The notes under the pieces were generated by a model that worked only from the letters and a program-made list of their open reading frames with translations, had not been told where the DNA came from and searched no databases. Positions 53,971 to 64,000 of a DNA stretch of 64,000 nt are shown here, piece by piece. The stretch covers positions 5,066,001-5,130,000 of the forward strand of contig NC_037641.1 of the NCBI RefSeq assembly GCF_003254395.2, read 5' to 3'. This DNA is from Apis mellifera. Its lineage: Eukaryota; Arthropoda; Insecta; Hymenoptera; Apidae. Each line of letters starts with the position of its first letter. The first letter of the stretch is position 1. The position numbers were made by a program, and so were the translations under genes.

Positions 53971-56526
53971 AATTAATTTCTAAGAAATTGCAATGATAAT
54001 AAAATTTATTATCATTATTTATTATTAAGCGAAAAGAATAAAGGTGGAAAATAATGAGGACAAATTTCCAAATAGAATTTCACTTGTGTAAATTAACAGA
54101 ACGACAAGGAATCTTCGATAATAATTCAAATTGAATTCCGAATAATTCAATAATAATTTTCTCTTGATTTTTTAGAATTTAAATTAATTAAATTAATTTA
54201 TTTAAGCTTTATTATTTATAAATTAATTTAAGCTTTAGAATTTTCTAGTTTATTCTTGGAATCACTTTTAAAAATATTATCCATTTAATGCAAAAAAAAA
54301 AAGAGAAATTTTCTGCATAATTTTTTTTACTGAAATTCGATTAATAATATTTTGAAAAGAATAATTCATGTATTCTTTTTAATTGAAATCTCTGAACTAT
54401 GCAATATTGATTACGATATTGAACTGATGACTTTTTTGAATAAATGAACGAAAGAATCGTTAATACATCAAACATAATACATTATTTTTCGTAGAATCTC
54501 ATTAACCAAATTACTCGATGACTTGAAATACATTAATGCTTGCACACATGTCTCCAAGAATTTAAGTCATTAATCACTGTCGACCTAAGAACATTCTCCC
54601 TCGATGAGAAGGATTGACAATTTACATTTACCACGAATCCATGAAACGAAAGGAAATCAAAACGTTTCATGAAATCAGCAATAATGTTTTTTATATTCAA
54701 CTCTAATGGATTTTTCATTGTTTTAGTAAATGTGTAAATGTGTTTGAAATTATAGAAAAAGTTTAAATAAATCATATAACATGATGGAAAGAAAAACTTT
54801 TAGAATATTTAGAAATAAATGGACTGATGATAAATTAGTGCTATTGATTATTTTATATAGAGCATTACATTTTGAACGAAGAAACAAAATAATATTTAGA
54901 AACATAACTTATGAATCGAGAAGTTACATAATTTTCCACGAAAGTGACATCCACGAATCTCATGGAAACGATTTATGCGCGAAATATTTTTGCCAGTCAA
55001 GGGAGAAAGAGGAAGAGGAATCCCCCTTTCGTCTGGACGCACGTTCTTCGCATGCAAATCTTGCGTTCCACGTACGAGAAAGGGCATGCGTATACAGCTA
55101 TGTATACATGGCGAAAATATAAATTTGGTACGGCGATAGAATCGACATCGAATTTCCAACCAGCTAATAAAATCCGTGACCAATCTAACTCACTCGTTTG
55201 TTTCATTGCAGGTTGTTAAGCTTCGACGGTTCAGTAACCGGAAGTTAGAAAAATATTAATTTGTTTCAATATAAGGAGAAAGAAAATGAAGATATTGAGT
55301 AAAATAATTATAATGAAAAACAGAACAATGAAAGATTTTTCTCCTGTTAGAATATTTAAAAATTCTAGTTCAGCAATAAATAATATTAAAATGACCGTTA
55401 ATATGTTTTGGAAATACTTCATATGAAAAAAGAGCAATTATTTAAAATTTCAAAAAAAATATTTGTTGCCATTCAGTTTTGTATCAAGTAAGGTTAAACT
55501 CGATGTCCCAGAATAGAATAGATATTTATTTCAACGTCTTATGATATTTACACAAGAAAGTTATATGTTATAATATTCTGTTTATAACTATTTATGCCTG
55601 TTTTTTTAATCAAAATAAGAAAATAAGAAAAATAGAAATTTTATGAATATATATATATATAAATATATATTAATATAATCAAATATAAATCATATAAATT
55701 ATTATAGAAGATATTATTAGAAAGATATAAAAAAATAAAAATATCATTTGTATCTAACACATTAATTGAAAGAAATTATCAAATATAGTATAAATATGAT
55801 TATATAAGATATTTTACATTTCAATACTTTAAAAACAACAATTTAGTGAATTTAAAATAAGATCAAAAATTTAATCCAAATCTAATCCATAACAAACACA
55901 CCAACTTATTTTCTTTTTGTTAAATTTCAGGTTTATCCCTTGGAATATCTACATATAATTAAAACAATCAATGGATATAGCATGAAACAGAAAATCGTTT
56001 AGGCGGAAACACGTAATCGAAACAAAAATGCAAATGAATCCGGAAAAAGATATGGAGGAGAATTTAATCCAGTCGATTTTCTTCCTTTGGAAAATATTTC
56101 CAAGTAGACGTGAACCAGGCACATTTCCGCCGATGTTTCTACGATGGATCTTCCCGAACAGTATTCAACCGTGGAACTGGATATGCTCGGATAGATTCAA
56201 TTATCGGACGACGAATGGAATTATCCAAATCCGATATCGGCCATTCGATCAGTGTTGCTCGAATCGTCTCGCTTGTGAGCAAATTGGAATCAGAACCCTG
56301 TCAATGGCTTGCCAATGGTGCAATGTTTGCCTGATAAAAGGAGCACGTGATAAGTTAGTACAAATTGTTTCATTTCAAAATCTTAAAAACCAGAATGAGA
56401 ATCATTAATATATAGATCTATAGATATATAGATGCTATATTAAATCTTATCAGTTCCAATAGACAAAATATGCTTCACAGTTTACACAAATCATTGCACG
56501 GACTTTACCTTCTAATTTTTATTAAA

Positions 56527-56555
56527 TCTTACCTAAACAAATATTTTATTTCAAT
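56527..56555 (-). other. Weaker recursive splice site candidate
   Basis: On the host strand the sequence reads AAAATATTTGTTTAG followed directly by GTAAGA (junction 56533/56532). The acceptor is TAG rather than CAG and the pyrimidine tract is short and broken, so this is much weaker than the site at 49.12 kb. Confidence 0.25.
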
Positions 56556-58060
56556 GGAATAAGCTATCCAACCAATCAATTTATCATTTTCATAATATCA
56601 AATTATTTATTCGTGTTATAATAGTTAATACTATTTTATTACGAACATAGTAAATATATTTTCGTGCATTATTGTCATGTTAAATCATAGGGTATTCGCA
56701 AAATGTAAGCTACAACGATCATCGACCAGTGAAAGCTTTTCTTCAGCCCCCCTTTTCATCTCTTGCGAACATCATCAAGTAACGGGTCGTTCTATCCTCA
56801 TCCCTCTCATCTTCTCTTCGTCCCACTTCCCATCCCATCATTACTAGCCCTCTCTTTTGCTTCAATCTTTTCCTTCTTTTGTTTCTTTTTCTCTTAGCAA
56901 TACATCCTCCAATACCTACCATTGTTTTGCACAGCAAGCACTAACACAAGGAAGGATCCGATTTTTAATCTTTTTGATATCGTGCATTTTATATAAATTT
57001 TTTTTCTTTTTACAGATACTAAATATGTGAAGTGAAGCAAATGTGATATTGATGAAAGATTGTATTGTAAAAATATTAAAGATAGACTATTCAAAATCTT
57101 TTTCATTAGTTATTATAGTTTATTTAAAGAATAAAATATGAATGTTTAATTTTTTACAAATTAGAAAAGTAATTAAAGTGAATTTGAAGAATTCCAAAAA
57201 TCGAAATTTAATAAAATTGTAATTTAACAAGACAGATAGGTATTTACTTCTTAAAAAAAAATAAAAATATATAAGGAGTTTGTATTTTAAGAATTTCAAG
57301 ATGTCAAAATTTCAAATTAAAATTTCAATTTGAATTTCAATTTATTTTTAATTTTAACAATTGGTTAAATACAGATTTTAAAAAATCATTTTCTGAAACA
57401 TCATGCAAATTTGTATTCAAGAGGCATTTAAAAAAAAAATCTTAATTACATTGCATTTATTTACATTATTAAATACATAAATATATCATCAATAATTGTA
57501 TTGCTGATAGAAAGTAATCTTCCATAATACAATCAGACAAAAGAATGTAACTGCCCTTTTGAATTTATTACATCATTACTAAATGAAATTTTCAGGAATT
57601 CAGAGAATTGAAAGTATAAAAAAATAATTAAGAAAAGGACATCTCATATTTCATGAAGTTGCTTTTTATTCTCCCATTTAGTCATCATTTAGTCATCATA
57701 TGTTCTCTCATTATAATACAATTATTCAAATTAATGGAAAATTCAAAGATAAATATATAACTTTGCAAAAATTGATTTAGAGAGAATAATAAAGAGACTA
57801 TTAAATAATAATTAATAAAAAATAATTAATAATTAATAAAAAAATAAAATATTAATATTTACTTTTTCATAAATTTATCAAATATATTAAAAAAACTAGT
57901 AACTATTATATATATATTTTATATATAATTAAATTAAAGATTACATTTCTTCAATATTCAAATGACAATCAACGCATTGCACTTTGAAATTTTATCAATG
58001 CAGCCTACAATCTAAAGTATAATTTTAAGCGTTTTTTTTTTACTTATGTTCAATAATAAT

Positions 58061-61000
58061 CTCATGCTCCATACAAGAGATGCAAAGAGGCGAGAACGTA
58101 CATACTCTTTTCTCGCTACGTTACCGATGCATTAGTCTAATTGAAATCCGGATGGTATTGCGCGTGTGACCGCACACTGTCTCGACTGTCAAGCTTTCAA
58201 ATAGATATAAGCATGTCATAGATGTGTACTAGAATTGCTCACTTGCTATATACCAGGTGATACAATGATGTCATCGCCATTGCTTGTCACACGATCGTTA
58301 ATGAAATCGGAACGATATCGGTTTGATTATCGTAATGAATCATCAGATCTAATCCAAATAGATTATAATAAAGTGTTTTCTTTGCATTGATGAGCAAATG
58401 ATCAATAAATTTTAAATCTTTGATATTAATCTCAATTTAAACTTTTTTAATTTAAATTTGAAATTTGAAAAATTACAGGTTAATTTTTATATGAAATGAG
58501 TGTTTCCATAACGATTCATTTGCGCATGCGTGAAAACAATTACATATATTCTATTCGTGAAGAAGCATATCAATGAAAAACAAGAATAATGCGCGTCAAC
58601 ATGTGTCAGAAAGTAGCAAATTATCCTCATATGACGACATAGTTGTAGATGAACGATAACCTTGAAAATTCTAGGCAGAAGTAATCGCTTGGTCATGTGG
58701 AAAACCGACGTGACCGATCATGGAATGACAGAAGGAACACGTCTCCGGGAACAATGTACTTTCTAAATGTATGCGCGTCGCGTACGCGCATGCGCTGAGA
58801 AAGTAAAATGAGATACTTTCTCTACGTGGTCGCAATTCTGAAGAATGGCCTCATGAAATAAAAGAAGGAAACACATGTCGTAACCAACAGCTAGGGAAAC
58901 CGTTCAAAACTTTACATGCGTGCATGCATGCTTATTAATGGAAAATTAAAGCACAACACATTTGGAATGGTGTTTCTTCGTCATCACAAATGGATCGTAC
59001 CTAAAAATAACTATGTGCTCTTAATGGAATAACCGTTATAACATCCTGGTATCTTCCGATATTAAAAGATGAATATTTTCACAATCTTAAAAAAAAGTAT
59101 CATATTGGTTTTAAATTGCAAATTAATGTGAGAAGAGAGAGACACTAATGAAACAAAAAATAGAGGTATGTATTAGTATTTATATTATTAATATTTATAA
59201 TATAGTTTATATTATTTATATTATTATAATATTTATAATATATTTATAATTTATATAAATATAATAAGCAATACTTAATAATAATTTAAAAATCGAATAT
59301 TTTGAAAAGAATTTAAAAATTTTAAATCATTTATTTTTTTATTTATTTTTAATAATATTTCTCTAAACTCTCTTCTTTTTTAACTGTTGATATTGATACT
59401 ATTAATATTGATACTATTCGATTTTATTATAACATAATGCATCCAAACTTATTAACTTTTTTCAGCTATATTCACTATCAAAATTACTTTCGTGCATCAT
59501 CCTAAAATTCACTGATTGAACATTTTCAAACGAATTCACCAACACACATATAATTAACATATTTTAGCGGTAAACCATTTCATTTGATAACATTCAACGT
59601 CAGCAGAGGCAGCAAGTACGAAATCTTAAATGCACGAGAAGTGTTTACGCGAGCAAATGAGAGCGAATACGATTCGTTCTCTCTCATTCTCTCTTATTCT
59701 CTGTTTGGTCTTTTTCTCGGCCTTGATCGCTTCGCCGCGGAGCAAGGACCGTGGAGAAAAAGGAAAGGAGTATATATGTATTCCAGGGAGGAGCGGCGAG
59801 GATGAAGTGAAATCTGACTTCCCCTCCATATATACATGCGTGTGCAAACTAGAGAACGATACGAACACGGTTGCACAAATTGTTTATTTCAATCAAGAAA
59901 TTTGATCTATTTTTGATTAATTTTCGAAATATTAAAATAAATTTTAATGACATTGTGTTAATCAATTTTCAAAAATAATTCTATTTTTATATTTATAATA
60001 AAAGGTTAAAAAAAAGAAATGAAAGGATATTTTAGCTTCTTGAATTTCATCCAATGTTCAACAAGTTAGATTACAGATGGAATCAAACATAATATGCATG
60101 TACAATATATTTTCATTTATCATTATCTCATATGTCTGATAAAATTTCGATATTATGAAACAATATTTGTTAATGATTTTCTCCAATCTTATAACTATGA
60201 GGTAAAAATTAGGAACATTATTTACAAGATGAAGACAAGATATCATTATTAATTTGGTTATCTATATTTTTGCTCATTATCAATGCATCAGCTATACAAA
60301 AAACAAATATATGGGAAATGATAGCATTCAATTGCAATAATAAATCAAATCATATAAAACTTATTTTTTTAATATTATTCACAAAATGTCATTACTTAAA
60401 AAATTGTATAACTGCAAAAAATATACTTTTATGAAGCAAAATGCGATCAAATTGACAATATTGCAATAAAATAATTGACTTTATGCTTCAACTCATAACA
60501 TGCAACCATGTAGCAAATTATTATTATGGTATAACATACGTTCCTGAGCAACGGTAAGAAAGTAATTTACGTTGCGCGTGAACGTTGGCCACGTGCCAAC
60601 TCAATTACAGATTCTCGAAAGAAAAACTTCAACCATCCCACTTCAACACTTCTTCTATTCAATTTACATTAATAAGGATTTTCGGTAAATTTTCAAATTA
60701 AGAATATTCCATTTTGATTGAAATATAATGTCTTAAACTTTCCGCTTTTTATTATTATACCTACTTTCTCCCACAGAAATATTTTCACTAGAAAAACGAA
60801 GAAGAAACGTATTTCACATGGTGAAAGTTTTATTAAGTTAATGGATGGTGCTAATAAGAAAAAATTATCAATATCGATCGATCTAAAATCATCGAATCTT
60901 CTTTATGGAAAGTTTAATGTTAGTAATTGCGAAAGCTAAGAAGATAAGTAAGAATGAAATAACATGAAGAAACGTGACGATGCATCAGGAAGATGGGAAA

Positions 61001-61735
61001 TCATTAACCTTGCTTATTCGAGCCAACGGGTCGTGGAATTTGTATGCGTCATAGGATATGCGGGCATCTTATGTGACGCTTAAAGAGACGCGAGAATTAT
61101 AATGCATTGCCACACGTTCATCTTGCAAACGCAGTGACAATGCATTCCTTTAAAACTACCGAAGATAATGGACCTACTATATTGGATCACACATCTACAA
61201 TTAAATTTAAAGACATTTCAATGATAAATTACGAAATTCCAGTATGTCATAAAAAAGCTTCATTTGTATCACATTATATATAATTATACAAAATGATTCA
61301 ATTATATACATAATTACATTAAAATTTAATCTCTATATATACATTAGTGATCAAATTAATTATCATAATTTAAATGAACTAATGAAATTAATAAAAATAA
61401 ACATAAATGAACTTATTATTTAAAGTTATCATCCCCATTAACAAATTATCTTAGTAATAATACTTTTTTTTCTTTTTATTTTTCAGATAAATATTTTTCT
61501 TGACTTCAAGTAACCAGTAAATTTTAAATATTGTAGCATAACTATTTATAAAATAATCATCTTCATTGATTTCAATGGTTTTCAAGGAAACGTGTTCAAA
61601 ATACTGTCTTTGATAACATATTTCAAGGTAATTAAAATTGATGAAAACAATTATTTTCTAAATAATTATCACTTTATATCAAATTTAACATATGAAAAAA
61701 AAAAAAAAGAAAGAAAGAAAAAATTTTAAATTTCA
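58061..61735. other. AT-rich intron segment with GC-richer islands near exon 1
   Basis: Islands lie near 58070-58360, 58500-58960 (with the 49-bp palindrome), 59590-59860, 60540-60640 and 60960-61150, separated by AT low-complexity DNA. They lie within 4 kb of the exon 1 donor, where intronic enhancers are common. No gene was recognised. Confidence 0.55.
58757..58805. repeat. 49-bp nested palindrome with GCGCATGCGC
   Basis: The outer arms TACTTTCT (58757-58764) and AGAAAGTA (58798-58805) and the inner arms ATGCGCGT (58771-58778) and ACGCGCAT (58784-58791) share one centre at 58781. The right side contains GCGCATGCGC (58786-58795), the NRF-1/EWG-type consensus. It stands out in AT-rich DNA. 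Confidence 0.8.
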
Positions 61736-61740
61736 CTCAC

Positions 61741-62161
61741 CTTCCATGGGTTTCTTGGTGGTGCCAAAACCGGCGGTGGGTCGTCGCCATCCTCTCCAGT
61801 TATTGCACAACGACTCTGGCTCACTGCTCCAGCTGCACAAAGAATCCTCTTCGAAGCGATCAGAGTCATCGAAGGAATAACGATCGGTCTCCTCCCATTC
61901 GATTATCTGCGGACCGCTCGGTTGACCAGCGACATTATCCACGGCCACGGATACGGCAGAAGCGGCAGCAGGCTCTGCGCCCCGAGCACCGCCACCGGAT
62001 CCACCGCCACCCCCATTTCCACCGTTGCTGCTCCCATTGCCACCACTCCCTCCGCCGCTTCCACTGCCTCCACCGCCACCGCCGCCGCCGCCGCCGCTAC
62101 CACCCACCGCCAAAGACCGAGCCAGACTGCCCGCCAGAGACCGAGCCAGATTGCCCGCCAG
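61741..62161 (-). CDS. ZSWIM8: ZSWIM8 / EBAX-1 / Dora, N-terminal coding exon
   Basis: This exon encodes the N-terminus of ZSWIM8, substrate receptor of a cullin-RING E3 ligase that targets Argonaute in microRNA degradation. The diagnostic block is EWEETDRYSFDDSDRFEEDS followed by LCSW and NNWRGWRR, closely matching the known animal ZSWIM8 N-terminus. Counting from the CUG at 62161, two 8-residue LAGxLARS repeats come first, then a Gly/Ser-rich tract (about residues 20-60), an Ala-rich linker, and the acidic motif from about residue 88. The exon ends at 61741 with G|GTGAGT, one base into a codon. The 5' end is uncertain: the frame is open back to a TAG at 62195-62197, but no in-frame ATG exists before Met 61747, which lies downstream of the conserved motif. 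A CTG at 62161 has AAA before it and G after it, a favourable context. Alternatives are an unseen upstream exon or a sequence error in the Gly tract. Vertebrate ZSWIM8 begins almost at the acidic motif, so the Gly-rich part would be an extension. Confidence 0.88.
62040..62112 (-). repeat. GGN trinucleotide tract encoding poly-Gly/Ser
   Basis: An impure GGC/GGT/GGA repeat in the ZSWIM8 frame encodes mostly glycine with serine. Read on the plus strand it is CCG/CCA-rich and gives spurious proline-rich frames. Such tracts vary in length and are prone to assembly error. Confidence 0.8.
62114..62161 (-). repeat. 24-nt coding tandem repeat in ZSWIM8 exon
   Basis: Two 24-nt units (62161-62138 and 62137-62114) differ at one base and encode LAGNLARS and LAGSLARS. 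A partial third unit (TTGGCGGT) leads into the Gly-rich tract. Confidence 0.85.
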
Positions 62162-62420
62162 TTTTAATTGTCGTACGAATCGGCACGCGCGATACTACGA
62201 GCCACTGCGCCCCCGAACGACCACCGTGCTCCGACGACGGCCCCACCGCGATCACGAAGCGACGATACCGCCGCCGTCTCTTACGAGCTGAGCCACCGTT
62301 TGACGAACAAACCCTTCAACCCTGTGCCCTACGCGGATCGCCGCCTGTGGGAGAATATTTTTCGAAGTTATTTAGGAAATCGAATTATGTTTCTTTTATT
62401 TTGGATGGAAGAATCGTACA
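62162..62420 (-). promoter_or_regulatory. Likely ZSWIM8 5' UTR and promoter region
   Basis: A CpG-rich stretch, sharply different from the AT-rich DNA to its right, lies directly upstream of the coding frame. It contains no ATG on the host strand between 62418 and the exon. No clear TATA box or initiator is visible, so the transcription start is not placed. The frame stops at 62195-62197 (TAG), so most of this is non-coding if the exon is first. Confidence 0.4.
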
Positions 62421-64000
62421 TGTTGTTTTTTTATTTGTAAAAATCCAAATCCTTTTCCATTTTGGTTTCACTTTATTAGTGAATACATCTCTTGCTTGTG
62501 TAATAATTTAATTATGGACAAATAATATAATATATTTAATGAATAATATTGTTTTCTTCAAAATACAATTTTGTTTCTATATGTATTTAATAATACGTAC
62601 AGATAATTAATACTTTTTTATGATTATGTAAGCATTAAATAAAACAACTTGTAAAATAACTTTTTTCCAATTATACAACATTTTAATTAAAATTATAATA
62701 AATTATACATTGCATATTATATTAAATTATACATTACAATTATACATTGTAATAAAATTAGCAAACCAGTATCATGAAAAAAAGAATTTGGATTTTTTTT
62801 CTTCAATTTTTGAAATATAAAACAATCTTCTAAAGTTTATTAAGAAATTAATATTGAGAATTCCTCTCTTTTGTAAAATTCTTTTAATTAATTTTAATAA
62901 TTTATATAAAAAAAGAAAAAATAATAAACAACATATACAATGCTACATTAACAATAAACAGTCACAAAATAAAAACAATAAAACTATATCATACATGCAA
63001 TAGAAATAATAATAAATTCGAAATAAAATAGGACTTCATGTATTGTTATGTATATTTGTAGAATATTTATAGAAAAAAGGAAAAAAGGGGAAAAAAAAGA
63101 AAAATGATATTTTGCATATGATATTTTTAAATTATGTATCTATCACGGTTTTTATAACCACACATCTTTGAAATTTATCAATTAAAATCTAATTTGTTGT
63201 ATGGTATTGATATAGTAAGATAATTAGTAAATCTAGCATATACTCCTAATTATTGTTTTACGACCGCCAATATTGCATCCAATACTTCTTCTTTATTAGA
63301 TTTATCTACTGCACAACTATAATAAGCGCTACTTTTAATTGTTCTTCAAATTAGTATAAACGCAATATTACAATATCATCCTCTATTGTAGTATGTAATT
63401 GAAATTTTTCATTTACAAAGAATTTAATCATTTTTCTCAATATTATATTATAATTCAATATTTAATATTATAATTGAAAAAATACATAAACTTTAAGAAA
63501 AATATTTGATATTTTAATATTTAAATAATATTTAAATATTTAAATACTTTTTATTATCATTATTAATTGTCAACAATAAAATATTAATTATAAAATCTTT
63601 TAAAATTCGATTGGCACCATTGTTAATATCATTTAATATACATACAAATATTAATGACATTAATCGGATCAAAACACTCGATCACATTTTCAAATATTGT
63701 TCGTCATTATCATCGTTATGTTTTGTCCGTATGTCGCAGGAAGGTCACCTTTCACTTTTCAATTCTATATATTTATATATATATATTTTTGCTTATTTTC
63801 CGAGGATAAATTTAAATTAGAGTATAACAAACTATCGAAAATTAATCCTATAATATACAAATCGAAATTTTAATTAATAATTAAATTTTTTTTTTATTGC
63901 AGCGTTTTTTCAACATCGATTGCAAAGCATCAATCATATAAATACTTTCTGCAAAGTATTATACGAAGAAACTCTTCTCTTTGATACTTATTTGCATAAT
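62421..64000. other. AT-rich DNA upstream of ZSWIM8
   Basis: This is very AT-rich with poly-A and poly-T runs. Apart from the doubtful coding fragment at 63250-63345 nothing is recognised. It could be intergenic or the 3' UTR of a neighbour. Confidence 0.6.
63250..63345 (-). CDS. Doubtful 3'-terminal exon of an unrecognised gene
   Basis: A 31-codon stretch ends with a protein-like sequence, SCAVDKSNKEEVLDAILAVV then KQ and stop. Its amphipathic charged/aliphatic pattern is unlike the Phe/Ile/Asn-rich frames that arise by chance in the AT-rich DNA around it. Possible acceptors (TAG or CAG near 63310-63320) have weak pyrimidine tracts. If real, it would be the C-terminus of a same-strand gene whose 3' UTR lies between it and the ZSWIM8 promoter. 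I do not recognise the family. Confidence 0.22.
   Translation of the reverse strand, partial: RTIKSSAYYSCAVDKSNKEEVLDAILAVVKQ

Larger units (their letters stand above)
48796..58060. other. AT-rich intron segment with isolated GC-richer islands
   Basis: Very AT-rich DNA surrounds islands near 50430-50580, 51370-51800, 52610-52870, 54930-55240 and 56010-56340. The stretch 49760-50420 is pyrimidine-rich on the plus strand. A 126-codon plus-strand frame at 56028-56408 matches no family I know. Confidence 0.6.
2573..61740 (-). other. ZSWIM8: ZSWIM8 intron 1, 59,168 nt
   Basis: The intron is bounded by G|GTGAGTGAAA at 61741/61740 and TTATCTTACAG| at 2573. The two flanking exons join in frame (phase 1) and rebuild a contiguous conserved protein, so no further coding exon is required between them. 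It contains three antisense tRNA genes, two transposon remnants, a recursive splice site candidate and many simple repeats, listed separately. It makes up more than 90 percent of the window. Confidence 0.88.

Noticed and set aside
62025..62291. Plus-strand proline-rich frame
   Set aside because: It is the antisense shadow of the ZSWIM8 Gly-rich coding tract.
1..64000. CRISPR arrays, bacterial operons or virus-derived genes
   Set aside because: No spaced direct repeats, ribosome-binding-site-led gene series or viral protein motifs were seen.

Overview
The window looks like insect nuclear DNA, most likely from a bee or close hymenopteran relative. It is AT-rich but full of CpG, has long introns and many microsatellites, and carries only scattered, short coding pieces. 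The species assignment is inference; gene identity rests on protein motifs I recognise.

Two coding exons on the minus strand belong to one gene, the insect orthologue of ZSWIM8 (EBAX-1 in worms, Dora in flies). ZSWIM8 is the substrate receptor of a cullin-RING ubiquitin ligase that directs Argonaute turnover in target-directed microRNA degradation. The upstream exon (61741 to about 62161) carries the conserved acidic N-terminal motif. The downstream exon (2321..2572) carries the next conserved block. Both boundaries are clean splice sites in matching phase: the joined codon is G|AT, an Asp. The space between them, 2573..61740, is therefore one intron of 59,168 nt. The rest of the gene, including the SWIM zinc finger, lies off the left edge.

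Intron 1 has two parts. From 2.6 kb to about 45 kb it is a patchwork of CpG-bearing, mixed-composition blocks and AT-rich stretches, with simple repeats, hairpins and motif clusters but no gene I recognise. From about 45 kb to 61.7 kb it is strongly AT-rich with a few isolated GC-richer islands that may be conserved elements. This part holds three identical tRNA-Gly(GCC) genes on the plus strand, antisense to the host gene, and a small mariner-like remnant. It also holds a near-consensus recursive splice site at 49.12 kb on the host strand. A hAT-like remnant lies at 30.2 to 30.7 kb.

Right of exon 1 there is a short CpG-rich stretch (likely 5' UTR and promoter), then AT-rich DNA with one doubtful coding fragment. 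No in-frame AUG precedes the conserved ZSWIM8 N-terminus within the visible exon, so the start is unresolved; a CUG in good context is a candidate. I found no operon-like cluster, CRISPR array or new multi-gene system.
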